From Actinomadura rudentiformis (lineage in GTDB: Bacteria; Actinomycetota; Actinomycetes; Streptosporangiales; Streptosporangiaceae), in the NCBI RefSeq assembly GCF_008923185.1, contig NZ_WBMT01000033.1:53978-117977 (forward strand): a stretch of DNA of 64,000 nt, in the 5' to 3' direction. A program made the position numbers and the translations under genes. Of the stretch, positions 49,883 through 57,708 are shown one piece after another; positions within the stretch are counted from its first letter, which is position 1, and every line of letters starts with the position of its first letter. Below the pieces are notes generated by a model that saw nothing but the letters and a program-made list of their open reading frames with translations, had not been told where the DNA came from and searched no databases.

Positions 49883-51903
49883 GCCATCCGCCCGCGGAGC
49901 GCCAGCCGATCGTCGACGACCTGCACGGTCACCGGGTGCCGGACCCGTACCGGTGGCTGGAGGACCCGTCCAGCCCGCAGACGAACGAGTGGCTGGCGGC
50001 GCAGGACGAGCTCTGGCAGACGGCCGCCGGCACGTTGACCGCCAGAGACGAGCTGCGTGCCCGCGGCGCCACCCTGGTCGGCACCGGCATGATCACAGCA
50101 CCGATGTGGCGGGGGGACAACCGGTTCTTCCTGCGCCGGGCGCCGGGCCAGGAACACGCCGTGCTGCACGTCTCAGCCGGCGACCGGCCCTCTCGCGTGC
50201 TCATCGACCCCACCGCGCTGGATCCGACCGGCTTGACCACCCTCGACGCCTGGCAGCCGTGCCAAGACGGCCGGCTGCTGGCCTACCAGCTGTCCACCGG
50301 CGGCACCGAGCGGGCCGAGCTGTACGTCATGGACGTCGAGACCGGCAAGGTCGTCGAGGGGCCGATCGACCGCTGCCGGTATTCACCTGTGGCCTGGCTG
50401 CCCGACGGGCGAGGGTTCTATTACGTACGGGCCACAGTGACATCCAAGGAAGTCCATCTCCACAGGCTCGGCACTCCGGCGGATCTCGACCCGGTGGTCT
50501 TCGGCGCCGACGCGGACGGCCCGGTCTCGTACGGGCTGGGCATCAGTCATGACGGGCGCTGGCTGGCCGTCTCCGCCGTCCCCGGCACCAGCCCCCGCAA
50601 CGACCTGTGGCTCGCCGACCTGTCGTCCTCACGACCTGAAAAGCCGGATTTCACACCCGTACAGCACGACGTCAACGCCAGAAGCGTGCTGATCGTCAGA
50701 GGCGAACGGATGTACGTGGTGACCGATCATCGGGCGCCGCGAGTCCGGATCAGCGTCGCCGACCCCGCCAAGCCGACCCTTCAACGCGAGCTCATCGCGG
50801 AGGACCCCGAGGCGGTGCTCACGGACTTCGCGATCCTGGACGGTCTCGACCGGCCCGTGCTCGTCGTCGCCTGGATCCGGAACGCGATCAGCGAGATCAC
50901 CGTGCACGACCTGGCCACCGGCGAACCGCTCGGCGACGTCCCCTTGCCGGGCCCGGGCTCGATCGGCCCGTTGGCGTCACGTCCCGAAGGCGGCGACACG
51001 GTCTGGTTCACCTATACCGACACCGTCACCCCGGAGGCCGTCTGGTCCTACGACGCGCGTACGCAAGAGACCAAACTCTGGGAGGAGTCCCCCGGCAAGG
51101 TCGACACACCCGACGTGGAGACCCGGACGCACCAAACCCTCTCCGCAGACGGCTCGCCAGTGCACGTCACCGTCATCGGCCCCGCCGGCGCAGAGGGCCC
51201 GCTCCCCACGATCCTGTACGGCTACGGCGGTTTCGGAGTCCCGCTCACACCCTCGTACGCGGCCGACGCCCTCGCCTGGGTCGACGCCGGTGGCCGCCTG
51301 GCGATCGCGCGCCTGCGCGGCGGCGGCGAGCAAGGACTCTCGTCCCATCGTGCCGGTGTGCTCGACCGCAAACAGCGTGTCTTCGACGACTTCATCGCCG
51401 CTGCGGAAATGCTCATCTCCGAGGAGCTCACCACCTCAGACCGGCTCGCCATCTGGGGTGAGTCCAACGGCGGCCTCCTGGTGGGCGCGGCGCTCACCCA
51501 ACGGCCCGAGCTCTTCGCCGCCGCGGTCTGCGTGGCGCCGCTGCTCGACATGATCCGGTACGAACGTTCCGGCCTCGGCGCCTCCTGGAGCGGCGAGTAC
51601 GGCTCCGCCTCGAAGCCCGAGGAGTTCCAATGGCTGTACGCCTACTCCCCGTACCACCACGTGCACCAAGGCGTCGACTACCCCGCCGTCCTCTTCACCG
51701 TCTTCGACGGCGACACCAGGGTGGACCCCATGCACGCCCGCAAGATGTGCGCGAACCTCCAGTGGGCCACCTCCGGCTCGCGCCCGATCCTCTTCCGCCG
51801 GGAAGCCGGTGTCGGCCACGGCGCCCGCGCGGCCAGCCGATCCCTGGAACTGGCCGCCGACATGCTGGCCTTCGCCGCCGCCCACACCGGCCTGCGAACC
51901 TAA
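49879..51903 (+). CDS. Prolyl oligopeptidase (S9A), probable leader peptidase
   Basis: 674 residues starting MSHPPAERQPIVDDLHGHRV, cytosolic (no signal). N-terminal and propeller region with DPYRWLED; catalytic domain from about 450 with S529 in WGESNGGLLVGAAL, an Asp in FDGDTRVDPMHARKM and His in GVGHGARAASR (the usual GHGAGK reads GHGARA). In flavipeptin-type class III clusters a prolyl oligopeptidase cuts the modified precursor behind a leader proline; Pro12 of the precursor encoded here would serve. Coupled to the exporter by a 4-base overlap and convergent with the regulator at 51900. Confidence 0.93.
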   Translation: MSHPPAERQPIVDDLHGHRVPDPYRWLEDPSSPQTNEWLAAQDELWQTAAGTLTARDELRARGATLVGTGMITAPMWRGDNRFFLRRAPGQEHAVLHVSAGDRPSRVLIDPTALDPTGLTTLDAWQPCQDGRLLAYQLSTGGTERAELYVMDVETGKVVEGPIDRCRYSPVAWLPDGRGFYYVRATVTSKEVHLHRLGTPADLDPVVFGADADGPVSYGLGISHDGRWLAVSAVPGTSPRNDLWLADLSSSRPEKPDFTPVQHDVNARSVLIVRGERMYVVTDHRAPRVRISVADPAKPTLQRELIAEDPEAVLTDFAILDGLDRPVLVVAWIRNAISEITVHDLATGEPLGDVPLPGPGSIGPLASRPEGGDTVWFTYTDTVTPEAVWSYDARTQETKLWEESPGKVDTPDVETRTHQTLSADGSPVHVTVIGPAGAEGPLPTILYGYGGFGVPLTPSYAADALAWVDAGGRLAIARLRGGGEQGLSSHRAGVLDRKQRVFDDFIAAAEMLISEELTTSDRLAIWGESNGGLLVGAALTQRPELFAAAVCVAPLLDMIRYERSGLGASWSGEYGSASKPEEFQWLYAYSPYHHVHQGVDYPAVLFTVFDGDTRVDPMHARKMCANLQWATSGSRPILFRREAGVGHGARAASRSLELAADMLAFAAAHTGLRT

Positions 51904-52526
51904 CCCTCGTCAGGCCACAACCAGCCGCGTTCCTTGGCGATGGCCACGGCCTCAACGCGGGTGCGCGCATCGATCTTGGTCAGAATGCGCGACAGGTAGT
52001 TGCTCACCGTTCCGCTGGCCAGGTAGAGCCGCTGGGCGATCTCCCCCACCGTGCAGCCCTCCGCTGCGGCCTTGAGCACCTCGACCTCCCTGGGCGTCAG
52101 GGGGCTGTCGGTCTTGCCTTCGCCGAGCTCGGCGAAGGCGACACCGCCATCGATGACCCGCTCGCCGTCGGCGACCCGGCGGATGGCGTCCACCAGGTCC
52201 GCCGGGGAGGTGTCCTTGAGCAGGAACCCGTCCGCGCCTGCCGCGACGGCCCGGCGCAGATCACCCGCCCTGCAGCGGTCGGCCATGATGATGACGGCGC
52301 AGCCGGGCATCTGGTCGCGCAGCAGCCGGGCCGCTTTGAAGCCGTCCATGTCGGTCAGGTCGATGTCGATGAGCGCCACTTGCGGCGCGCCTCCCCGGGC
52401 TGCCGCCACCAGCTTCCCGCCGCATTCCACCGTCGCGGCCACGGAGATATCCGGCTCCCCGTCCAGAAGCGCGACCAGCCCGCTTCTCAAAAGATGCATA
52501 TCATCGGCGATCAGTACCCGAATCAC
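51900..52526 (-). CDS. NarL-type response regulator 1 (RamR-like)
   Basis: 208 residues. Receiver with D8, D9 acidic pair in LIADDMHLLRSG, phosphosite D54 (ALIDIDL) and K in GFLLKDTSP, then a LuxR helix-turn-helix (LTPREVEVLKAAAEGCTVGE, RLYLASGTVSNYLSRILTK). It converges on the peptidase gene (stop codons overlap by 4 bases). The receiver is complete, so it may be phosphorylated although no kinase is nearby. It resembles RamR, the activator of ramCSAB. Confidence 0.9.
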   Translation of the reverse strand: MIRVLIADDMHLLRSGLVALLDGEPDISVAATVECGGKLVAAARGGAPQVALIDIDLTDMDGFKAARLLRDQMPGCAVIIMADRCRAGDLRRAVAAGADGFLLKDTSPADLVDAIRRVADGERVIDGGVAFAELGEGKTDSPLTPREVEVLKAAAEGCTVGEIAQRLYLASGTVSNYLSRILTKIDARTRVEAVAIAKERGWLWPDEG

Positions 52527-52976
52527 CTGTATTCCTCATGATCAGGTAGCGGCGATATCGGGTGGTCGCCATGGCGAGTGGACGCCGAACTCACGAAATA
52601 CACACCCGGAATATGCCGGGCACCGGAAAATCTGCGCTGCATCACGCCGCCTTAACTGGGCTGAGTTGAAGGGGCCACCACTTAGGGTGACGAAAGTCTG
52701 TCGGTGCGTCAAACCGGACATCACCTCGCCCGCCATCGCCATGTTGACCATCGAGCAGGCACCCGGCCGACCTGCACCGTCAATTGAAAAGCAGATAGCC
52801 GGTTGGCGAACGAATCGCAGGTAAGGCCGGTGGTCAGAAGCAAAGCGGAGGTAAAGAGAGTCCGGCCGATATCGGCCATCCCCAAAGACAGGGGATTCGA
52901 CCAAACGTTCTAGCGCAGCCCAATAAGACCGTTCGCATAAATACGCAGTGAGGCACGCGCGGTAATGAGGGAGTGT
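52527..52976. other. 450-bp intergenic region between two regulators
   Basis: This AT-richer stretch precedes response regulator 1 (its start is at 52526) and follows the end of response regulator 2. It should hold the promoter of regulator 1. An open frame of 120 codons exists on the minus strand (52542-52904) but has no ribosome site and atypical composition. I see no RNA gene or clear repeat. Confidence 0.5.
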
Positions 52977-53582
52977 TCATAGCCAGCCGGCTTCTTCGGC
53001 TATCCGGATGGCATGGACGCGGTTCCGCGCGCCGATCTTGCGGTTGATGCGCGACAGATGGTTGCGGACGGTGCCGATGGCCAGCAGGAGGGTCTCGGCG
53101 ATCTGGTCGGCGGACTTGCCCTCGGAGGCGAGCACGAGCACCTCGTGCTCGCGATCGGTCAGCGGGTTCTCCGCGGCACTGAGCTCGGTGAAGGCCAGGT
53201 CCGGATCGACGACCCGCTGGCCGCGGGCGACCTTGCGGATCGCCGCGGCCAGGCCGTCGGGCGAGGTGTCCTTGAGCACCAGCCCCTGCGCGTGCGCGGC
53301 GGCCGCCCGGCGTACGTCACCGGGCCGGGACCGGGCCGTCATGAGGACCGACAGGCACTCGGGCACCTCGTCGTGAAGCGTGTCCGAGGCGGCGAAGCCG
53401 TCCATGTCGAGAAGGTCGACGTCCAGCAACGCCACATCGGGACGGAGTTCGAGCCCGGCCCTGACGACGTCCTTGGCCGAGTCCGTCGCGGCGACGACCT
53501 CGAAATCCGACATCTGATCCAACATGGCGACGAGTCCGCACCGGAAGAGCGGCGCCGGATCGCCGATGACCATCCGGATCAT
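52977..53582 (-). CDS. NarL-type response regulator 2 (RamR-like, altered acidic pocket)
   Basis: 201 residues, clearly a paralogue of regulator 1 (same D54, LKDTSP and HTH layout: LTDREHEVLVLASEGKSADQ, TLLLAIGTVRNHLSRINRK). At the receiver's acidic pocket the usual Asp-Asp reads D8-P9 (IGDPAPLFRCG), so normal metal-dependent phosphorylation may be impaired. Such atypical receivers often respond to ligands or work unphosphorylated. It lies 450 bases upstream of regulator 1 in the same direction. Confidence 0.9.
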   Translation of the reverse strand: MIRMVIGDPAPLFRCGLVAMLDQMSDFEVVAATDSAKDVVRAGLELRPDVALLDVDLLDMDGFAASDTLHDEVPECLSVLMTARSRPGDVRRAAAAHAQGLVLKDTSPDGLAAAIRKVARGQRVVDPDLAFTELSAAENPLTDREHEVLVLASEGKSADQIAETLLLAIGTVRNHLSRINRKIGARNRVHAIRIAEEAGWL

Positions 53583-53714
53583 CGTGTGTTCCTCCTGGTG
53601 GATGCCCGGTTCACCGGGAGTCCGGTGAACGGGCGGGGCGGGGGGCGTAGTCGGGAGCGGGGCGGGAGCGGCTGAGGCATGCGGTCACCTTCGGACGGCA
53701 GGGGGCAGTCTCAG

Positions 53715-53782
53715 AGTGAAGTAAGAAGATTTCACTGCGTCAACATCACAGGTAAATTCTCCCCGGCCGAATACGGGGAATT
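53715..53782. other. Two inverted repeats upstream of regulator 2
   Basis: AGTGAA-N10-TTCACT (53715-53736) and an imperfect hairpin AATTCTCCCCG / CGGGGAATT (53755-53782) occupy the gap between regulator 2 and the ornithine-cyclodeaminase-like gene. The first may be an operator for regulator 2; GTGAAG also occurs in the direct repeats upstream of LanKC. Confidence 0.45.
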
Positions 53783-53794
53783 GTCTCGTCATGA

Positions 53795-53832
53795 GCACGC
53801 CGCCCGACCCGCGACGCGGGTGGGCGGCGTGC
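53795..53832. terminator. Terminator at the end of the NRPS-side operon
   Basis: GCACGCCGCCC (53795-53805) pairs with GGGCGGCGTGC (53822-53832) around an inner ACCCGC/GCGGGT stem and a 3-base loop. It lies 13 bases after the ornithine-cyclodeaminase-like stop codon. Confidence 0.8.
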
Positions 53833-53845
53833 GGGCCGGGTGAGA

Positions 53846-54799
53846 TCAGCGGAGGAAGTCGAAGGTGGCGCCGGTGTCCGTGTCACGGGCGGCGCTGTAG
53901 GCCACCCAGGCGACGGCGAGGTCTTGCCAGGGCAGGCCGACCGGGGCGTAGACGGTGATCTCGTTGTCCTTCACGCGGCCCGGCACCTGGCCGCGGAGAA
54001 GGTCGCGGAGCGTTCCCGCGGCATGCTTGACGTCCAGCCCGGCACCCGCGAGCACACCCATCTCGACGGCCAGTGCGACGTCGTCGACCACCACGCGGGC
54101 GCCCTCCAGCAGCTCCGCGCCCAGCTCGGTCTTGCCGGGCTCGTCGGCGCCGAGCGAGGTCACGTGGGTGCCCGCGACCACATCACCGCCGTTCAGCAAC
54201 GGCCGTCGCGCCCATGTCGCCACGATGACGATCCCGGCGCCCGAAGCCGCGGCCCGCGCGTTCGAGGCGGTCGTCGCGGGGACGCCGAGCCGCATGCCGT
54301 GCCGCTTGGCGAACTCGGTGGCCCGCCCCGCATCCAGGTCGTAGACGACGAGTTCGCGCACCTGGCGGAGCCCTGTCAGACCTTTGAGGACCAGGTCGGA
54401 CTGCGCGCCGGCACCGATGACCGCGACCGTGTCGGCGTCCCGGCGGGCCAGGGCGTGGGTGCCCAGCGCGGCGGCCAGGCCGGTGCGCCAGGCGGTCACG
54501 GTGGCGGAGTCGAGCAGGCTGAGCAGCTCCCCGGTGTCCAGGTCGTGCAGGCACACCACGCCGCGCAGAGCGGGGCGGACCCCGGGAAACTTGGCGTTGA
54601 CCTTCACCGTGTAGGCGGGGACGCCCTTGATCAGGCCGGGGATCAGGGCCGTGGCGGTGCCCGGGCCGGGCAGCGGGGTCACCACCCGCTGCGGCCCCAC
54701 GTCCCCGCTCTCAGCCGCGAAGCCCCGCCGCAGCGCGTCCAGGCAGTCAGCCGGATCCAGCAGGGACTCCAGCTGGGAGCGGTTCAGCAACAGCGTCAC
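53846..54799 (-). CDS. Ornithine cyclodeaminase/mu-crystallin family protein
   Basis: 317 residues. Substrate-domain GLIKGVPAYTVKVNAKFPG (Lys residue typical of the family), LLDSATVTAWRTGLAAALGT and the NAD site DTVAVIGAGAQSDLVLKGL (G-x-G-x2-S) are complete. Family members convert ornithine to proline or make amino acids such as 2,3-diaminopropionate for NRPSs. It is the last gene on the NRPS-side minus strand, 135 bases below the ATPase gene. A precursor-supply role for the NRPS is possible; I cannot tell which reaction from sequence. Confidence 0.85.
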   Translation of the reverse strand: MTLLLNRSQLESLLDPADCLDALRRGFAAESGDVGPQRVVTPLPGPGTATALIPGLIKGVPAYTVKVNAKFPGVRPALRGVVCLHDLDTGELLSLLDSATVTAWRTGLAAALGTHALARRDADTVAVIGAGAQSDLVLKGLTGLRQVRELVVYDLDAGRATEFAKRHGMRLGVPATTASNARAAASGAGIVIVATWARRPLLNGGDVVAGTHVTSLGADEPGKTELGAELLEGARVVVDDVALAVEMGVLAGAGLDVKHAAGTLRDLLRGQVPGRVKDNEITVYAPVGLPWQDLAVAWVAYSAARDTDTGATFDFLR

Positions 54800-54934
54800 C
54801 AGTACATTCTTGCGTCCCGCTCACTCGGCGGTCGAGGAGAAAGATTTCACACCTTGATACTGACCGTTATTAAGCAACGACCCTGGGTCACGCAACGGGC
54901 GGGTCCACAACCGCTCGACCGGGCTCCGGCTGGG

Positions 54935-55927
54935 TCACTGCGGGCGGTGACCGGCGTGGGTCAGGGAGTCCCAGTCGGTGAGCCAATTGCGGCCCTGGTC
55001 GTCGACGAACGATCCGGGCGGGGGTTTGGTCTGGTGCTGCCGCAGCCACTCCCCTGGCCGCCGCATCGACGGACGCAGCCGCCCGTCGCTGGGCATGAGC
55101 TGCGGCGGGATCGGCGCGGGCATGGCTTGGGGTATCTGTCCCTCGCTCGCCACCTCGGCCTGGTCCTTCTCCTCCGCCATGCCGATGGGGCCCTGGCGCC
55201 GCGCGTTGAAGAACTGGTTCACCGCCGGGTGGGTGCTGGACAGGATCATCTCCCGTGGTCCGAACATCACCAGCCCGCGCCGGAAGAGCAGCCCCAGGTT
55301 GTCGGGCAGCACCCGGGCCGTCCCGATGTCGTGCGTGACGATGAGGAACGTCGCGCCCATCTCGGTGTTGAGGTCCACGAACAGCTGGTTGAGGTAGGCG
55401 GTGCGCACCGGGTCGAGCCCCGAGTCCGGCTCGTCGGCCAGGATGATCTCGGGGTCGAGCACGAGGGCGCGCGCCAGGCCGGCGCGCTTCTTCATCCCGC
55501 CGGAGATCTCACCGGGCAGCTTGTCCTCGGCGCCGCTGAGCCCGACCATCTCCATCTTCTCCAGCACGATCCGGCGGATCTCGGACTCGCTCTTCCTGGT
55601 GTGCTCGCGCAGCGGGAACGCGATGTTGTCGTAGATGTTCATGGAGCCGAAGAGGGCGCCGTCCTGGAAGAGCACGCCGAACTTGCGGCGCATGTCGTAC
55701 AGCTCGTTCTCCCGCAGGCGCGGCACGTCGCCGCCGCCGACGTAGACATGGCCGCGGTCGGGGCGCAGCAGGCCCACCAGGTTCTTGAGGAAGACCGACT
55801 TGCCGGTGCCGGACGGCCCCAGCAGCGCGGAGATCTCACCGGCGGGGATCGTGAAGGTCACGTCCTCCCAGATGACCTGCCGCCCGAACGACTTCTTGAG
55901 CCCTTCCACCCGGATCTCGACGCCCAT
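54935..55927 (-). CDS. Mkl/MlaF-type ABC ATPase
   Basis: 330 residues; ATG with GGGAG five bases upstream, giving MGVEIRVEGLKKSFG. Walker A LGPSGTGKSVFLKNL, signature ISGGMKKRAGLARAL and Walker B IILADEPDSGLDP, the combination typical of MlaF and the mycobacterial Mce-associated ATPase Mkl. No YrbE/Mce permease genes are adjacent. After residue about 250 a 75-residue proline-rich tail extends the protein. The partner permeases must be elsewhere, so its link to the NRPS locus may be fortuitous. Confidence 0.87.
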   Translation of the reverse strand: MGVEIRVEGLKKSFGRQVIWEDVTFTIPAGEISALLGPSGTGKSVFLKNLVGLLRPDRGHVYVGGGDVPRLRENELYDMRRKFGVLFQDGALFGSMNIYDNIAFPLREHTRKSESEIRRIVLEKMEMVGLSGAEDKLPGEISGGMKKRAGLARALVLDPEIILADEPDSGLDPVRTAYLNQLFVDLNTEMGATFLIVTHDIGTARVLPDNLGLLFRRGLVMFGPREMILSSTHPAVNQFFNARRQGPIGMAEEKDQAEVASEGQIPQAMPAPIPPQLMPSDGRLRPSMRRPGEWLRQHQTKPPPGSFVDDQGRNWLTDWDSLTHAGHRPQ

Positions 55928-56076
55928 GGCCACTCCCAGGCGGGGCCTCCGGGGGCGGGATGTCCGCAGCTCTTTCAGCCGGTCCCCCGCCGCTTCGACT
56001 GTACGACGGCCATGCCACCGCGACGAGGCCCAGGACCGGTATTGGACATCAGTCCAGCTGGGCGTGTGAGACGGCC

Positions 56077-56811
56077 CTAGCCGGCGGGGACTTCGAGGGT
56101 GCACATGACCTCGCTGAGCACCTCGGACTGGCGCGGCACGAGATAGAAGTGGTCGCCGTGGAGCACGCGCAGCGCGAAACGGCCATCGGTGACCTCGGCC
56201 CATCCTGCGGCCTGCGCCTCGGTCACGTGCGGGTCAGCGTCACCGATGACGGCGGTCACCGGGACGGTGAGACGCGTGCCGGGGCGGTGGACGTACTCCT
56301 CGATGAGCCGGAAGTCGTTGCGGACGTAGGGCAGGACCAGCTCGCGGAGCTCGGGATCCCGCATGGCCTCCGCATCGGTGCCGCCGAGCTTGACCATCTC
56401 GGCGACCACGGCGTCGTCGTCCTTGCCGGTCACCCGGTCGTCACCGCGGTCGTGCGGCGGGCGCGTGCCGGAGGCGAACAGGTGCACGGGCGCGGCGCCG
56501 CGCTCCTGCAACAGGCGCGTCACCTCGTATGCGATCACGGCGCCCATGCTGTGGCCGAAGATCGCGGCCGGCCGGTCGAGCAACGGGGCCATGGCGCCCG
56601 CGATGAGGCGGGCGAGCTGGTGGGCGTCGGTGACGAACGCGTCGCCGAGCCGGTCGGCCCGGCCGGGGTACTGCACGGCATGCACCTCGACGGCGGGGCT
56701 GATCTCCTTGGCCCACGACCGGTAGAAGCCCGCCGAGCCGCCCGCGTGCGGCAGGCAGAACAGCCGCATCGAAGCCCACGGCCGCGTCTCGGCGCAACGG
56801 AACCAGGTCAC
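56077..56811 (-). CDS. Type II thioesterase for the NRPS
   Basis: 244 residues; the GTG start overlaps the stop of the acetyltransferase gene by GTGA. Typical start LFCLPHAGGSAGFYRSWAKE; nucleophile in IFGHSMGAVIAYEVTRLL, Asp in VIGDADPHVT and His in VLHGDHFYLV. Editing enzymes of this class free stalled acyl groups from carrier domains. It differs from the built-in thioesterase of the terminal NRPS, with which it is co-transcribed. Confidence 0.94.
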   Translation of the reverse strand: MTWFRCAETRPWASMRLFCLPHAGGSAGFYRSWAKEISPAVEVHAVQYPGRADRLGDAFVTDAHQLARLIAGAMAPLLDRPAAIFGHSMGAVIAYEVTRLLQERGAAPVHLFASGTRPPHDRGDDRVTGKDDDAVVAEMVKLGGTDAEAMRDPELRELVLPYVRNDFRLIEEYVHRPGTRLTVPVTAVIGDADPHVTEAQAAGWAEVTDGRFALRVLHGDHFYLVPRQSEVLSEVMCTLEVPAG

Positions 56812-57479
56812 CGGATCAACTCCTCGTCGCATGTGCGGGCAGGGTCGCACGTACGGGCCACGGTACGGGGATCGGCCGGCAGCGGCCACGGTGCGAGGCG
56901 CGGATCGGGCACCAGCTTCGACCGGGTCGTCTCGGCGGCGACCTTGAATCCACGGCTCCGGTAGTTGCCCATCGCGTTGGGGTGGTCGAGCGTGCTGGTC
57001 CGCAGCCACACCCGGGTGGCCGGTCCCGTGTGCTCGGCCCAGGACTCCCCCCGCTGCCACGCACGGCGAACGCACTGCTCGACGAGGTGCCCCCCGTACC
57101 CCTTGCCGACGAACGCGGGGGTCAGCCCCACCAGATGGATCTCGGTGTCGCCGCCGGGTTGCGCCTCGATCTCGAAGAACCCCGCGATCGTGCCCCCCGC
57201 CATCACGATCCAGGTGGCCAGCTCGGGCCGGTCCACCCAGGCCCGCCAATCCTCGTGGCTCCAGGGGAACCGGTCGGTCCAGCACACCCGGGCGCCGACG
57301 GCGGCGTAGAGGGCGCGGCTGACGTCGGGCGAGGAGACCCTGGAACGGCTGAAGGTCATCTCGATGTCCGGCGGCGGTGCGGCCCTCAGGTCGGCGGCGT
57401 CGCACATCTCCATCGCCCACTCGGTGACCGCGGAGATCTCCAGGGCGCTCCCCGGGGCGGGAACCCCGGGATCAGCCAC
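56808..57479 (-). CDS. GNAT-family acetyltransferase
   Basis: 223 residues; its GTG start overlaps the MbtH gene by 8 bases, and its stop overlaps the thioesterase start. Acetyl-CoA loop in FVGKGYGGHLVEQCVRRAW (R/Q-x2-G-x-G/A motif as G-K-G-Y-G-G), with PNAMGNYRSRGF near the C-terminus. The N-terminal 40 residues look like an extension. Located inside the NRPS operon, it may acetylate the peptide or a precursor amine, or confer self-protection (inference). Confidence 0.87.
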   Translation of the reverse strand: MADPGVPAPGSALEISAVTEWAMEMCDAADLRAAPPPDIEMTFSRSRVSSPDVSRALYAAVGARVCWTDRFPWSHEDWRAWVDRPELATWIVMAGGTIAGFFEIEAQPGGDTEIHLVGLTPAFVGKGYGGHLVEQCVRRAWQRGESWAEHTGPATRVWLRTSTLDHPNAMGNYRSRGFKVAAETTRSKLVPDPRLAPWPLPADPRTVARTCDPARTCDEELIR

Positions 57480-57681
57480 CCATCGCCTCGATGAGGCTCT
57501 TCGGGCGCATGTCGGTCCAGTTGTCGTTGACGTAGTCCAGGCAGGCCTGCCGCGTGTCCTCGGTCTTGGCGACCGTCCAGCCCGCGGGCACCTCGGCGAA
57601 CGACGGCCACAGCGAATGCTGGCCCTCGTCGTTGGTCAGCACCACGTAGGTGCCGTCGGGGTCCTCGAAGGGGTTGGTCAT
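57472..57681 (-). CDS. mbtH: MbtH-like protein
   Basis: 69 residues with the family signature: NPFEDPDGTYVVLTNDEG, SLWPSF, VPAGW and LDYVNDNWTDMRP. MbtH-like proteins bind adenylation domains and are often needed for their activity. The ATG has an AGGAAGGA site. It sits directly after the terminal NRPS gene, 27 bases away, which it probably activates. Confidence 0.96.
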   Translation of the reverse strand: MTNPFEDPDGTYVVLTNDEGQHSLWPSFAEVPAGWTVAKTEDTRQACLDYVNDNWTDMRPKSLIEAMGG

Positions 57682-57708
57682 CTGGGGTCCTTCCTATTCG
57701 TACAGGGC

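Noticed and set aside
52542..52904. 120-codon minus-strand frame in the regulator intergenic region
   Set aside because: No ribosome site, odd composition and no family pattern; treated as promoter region.
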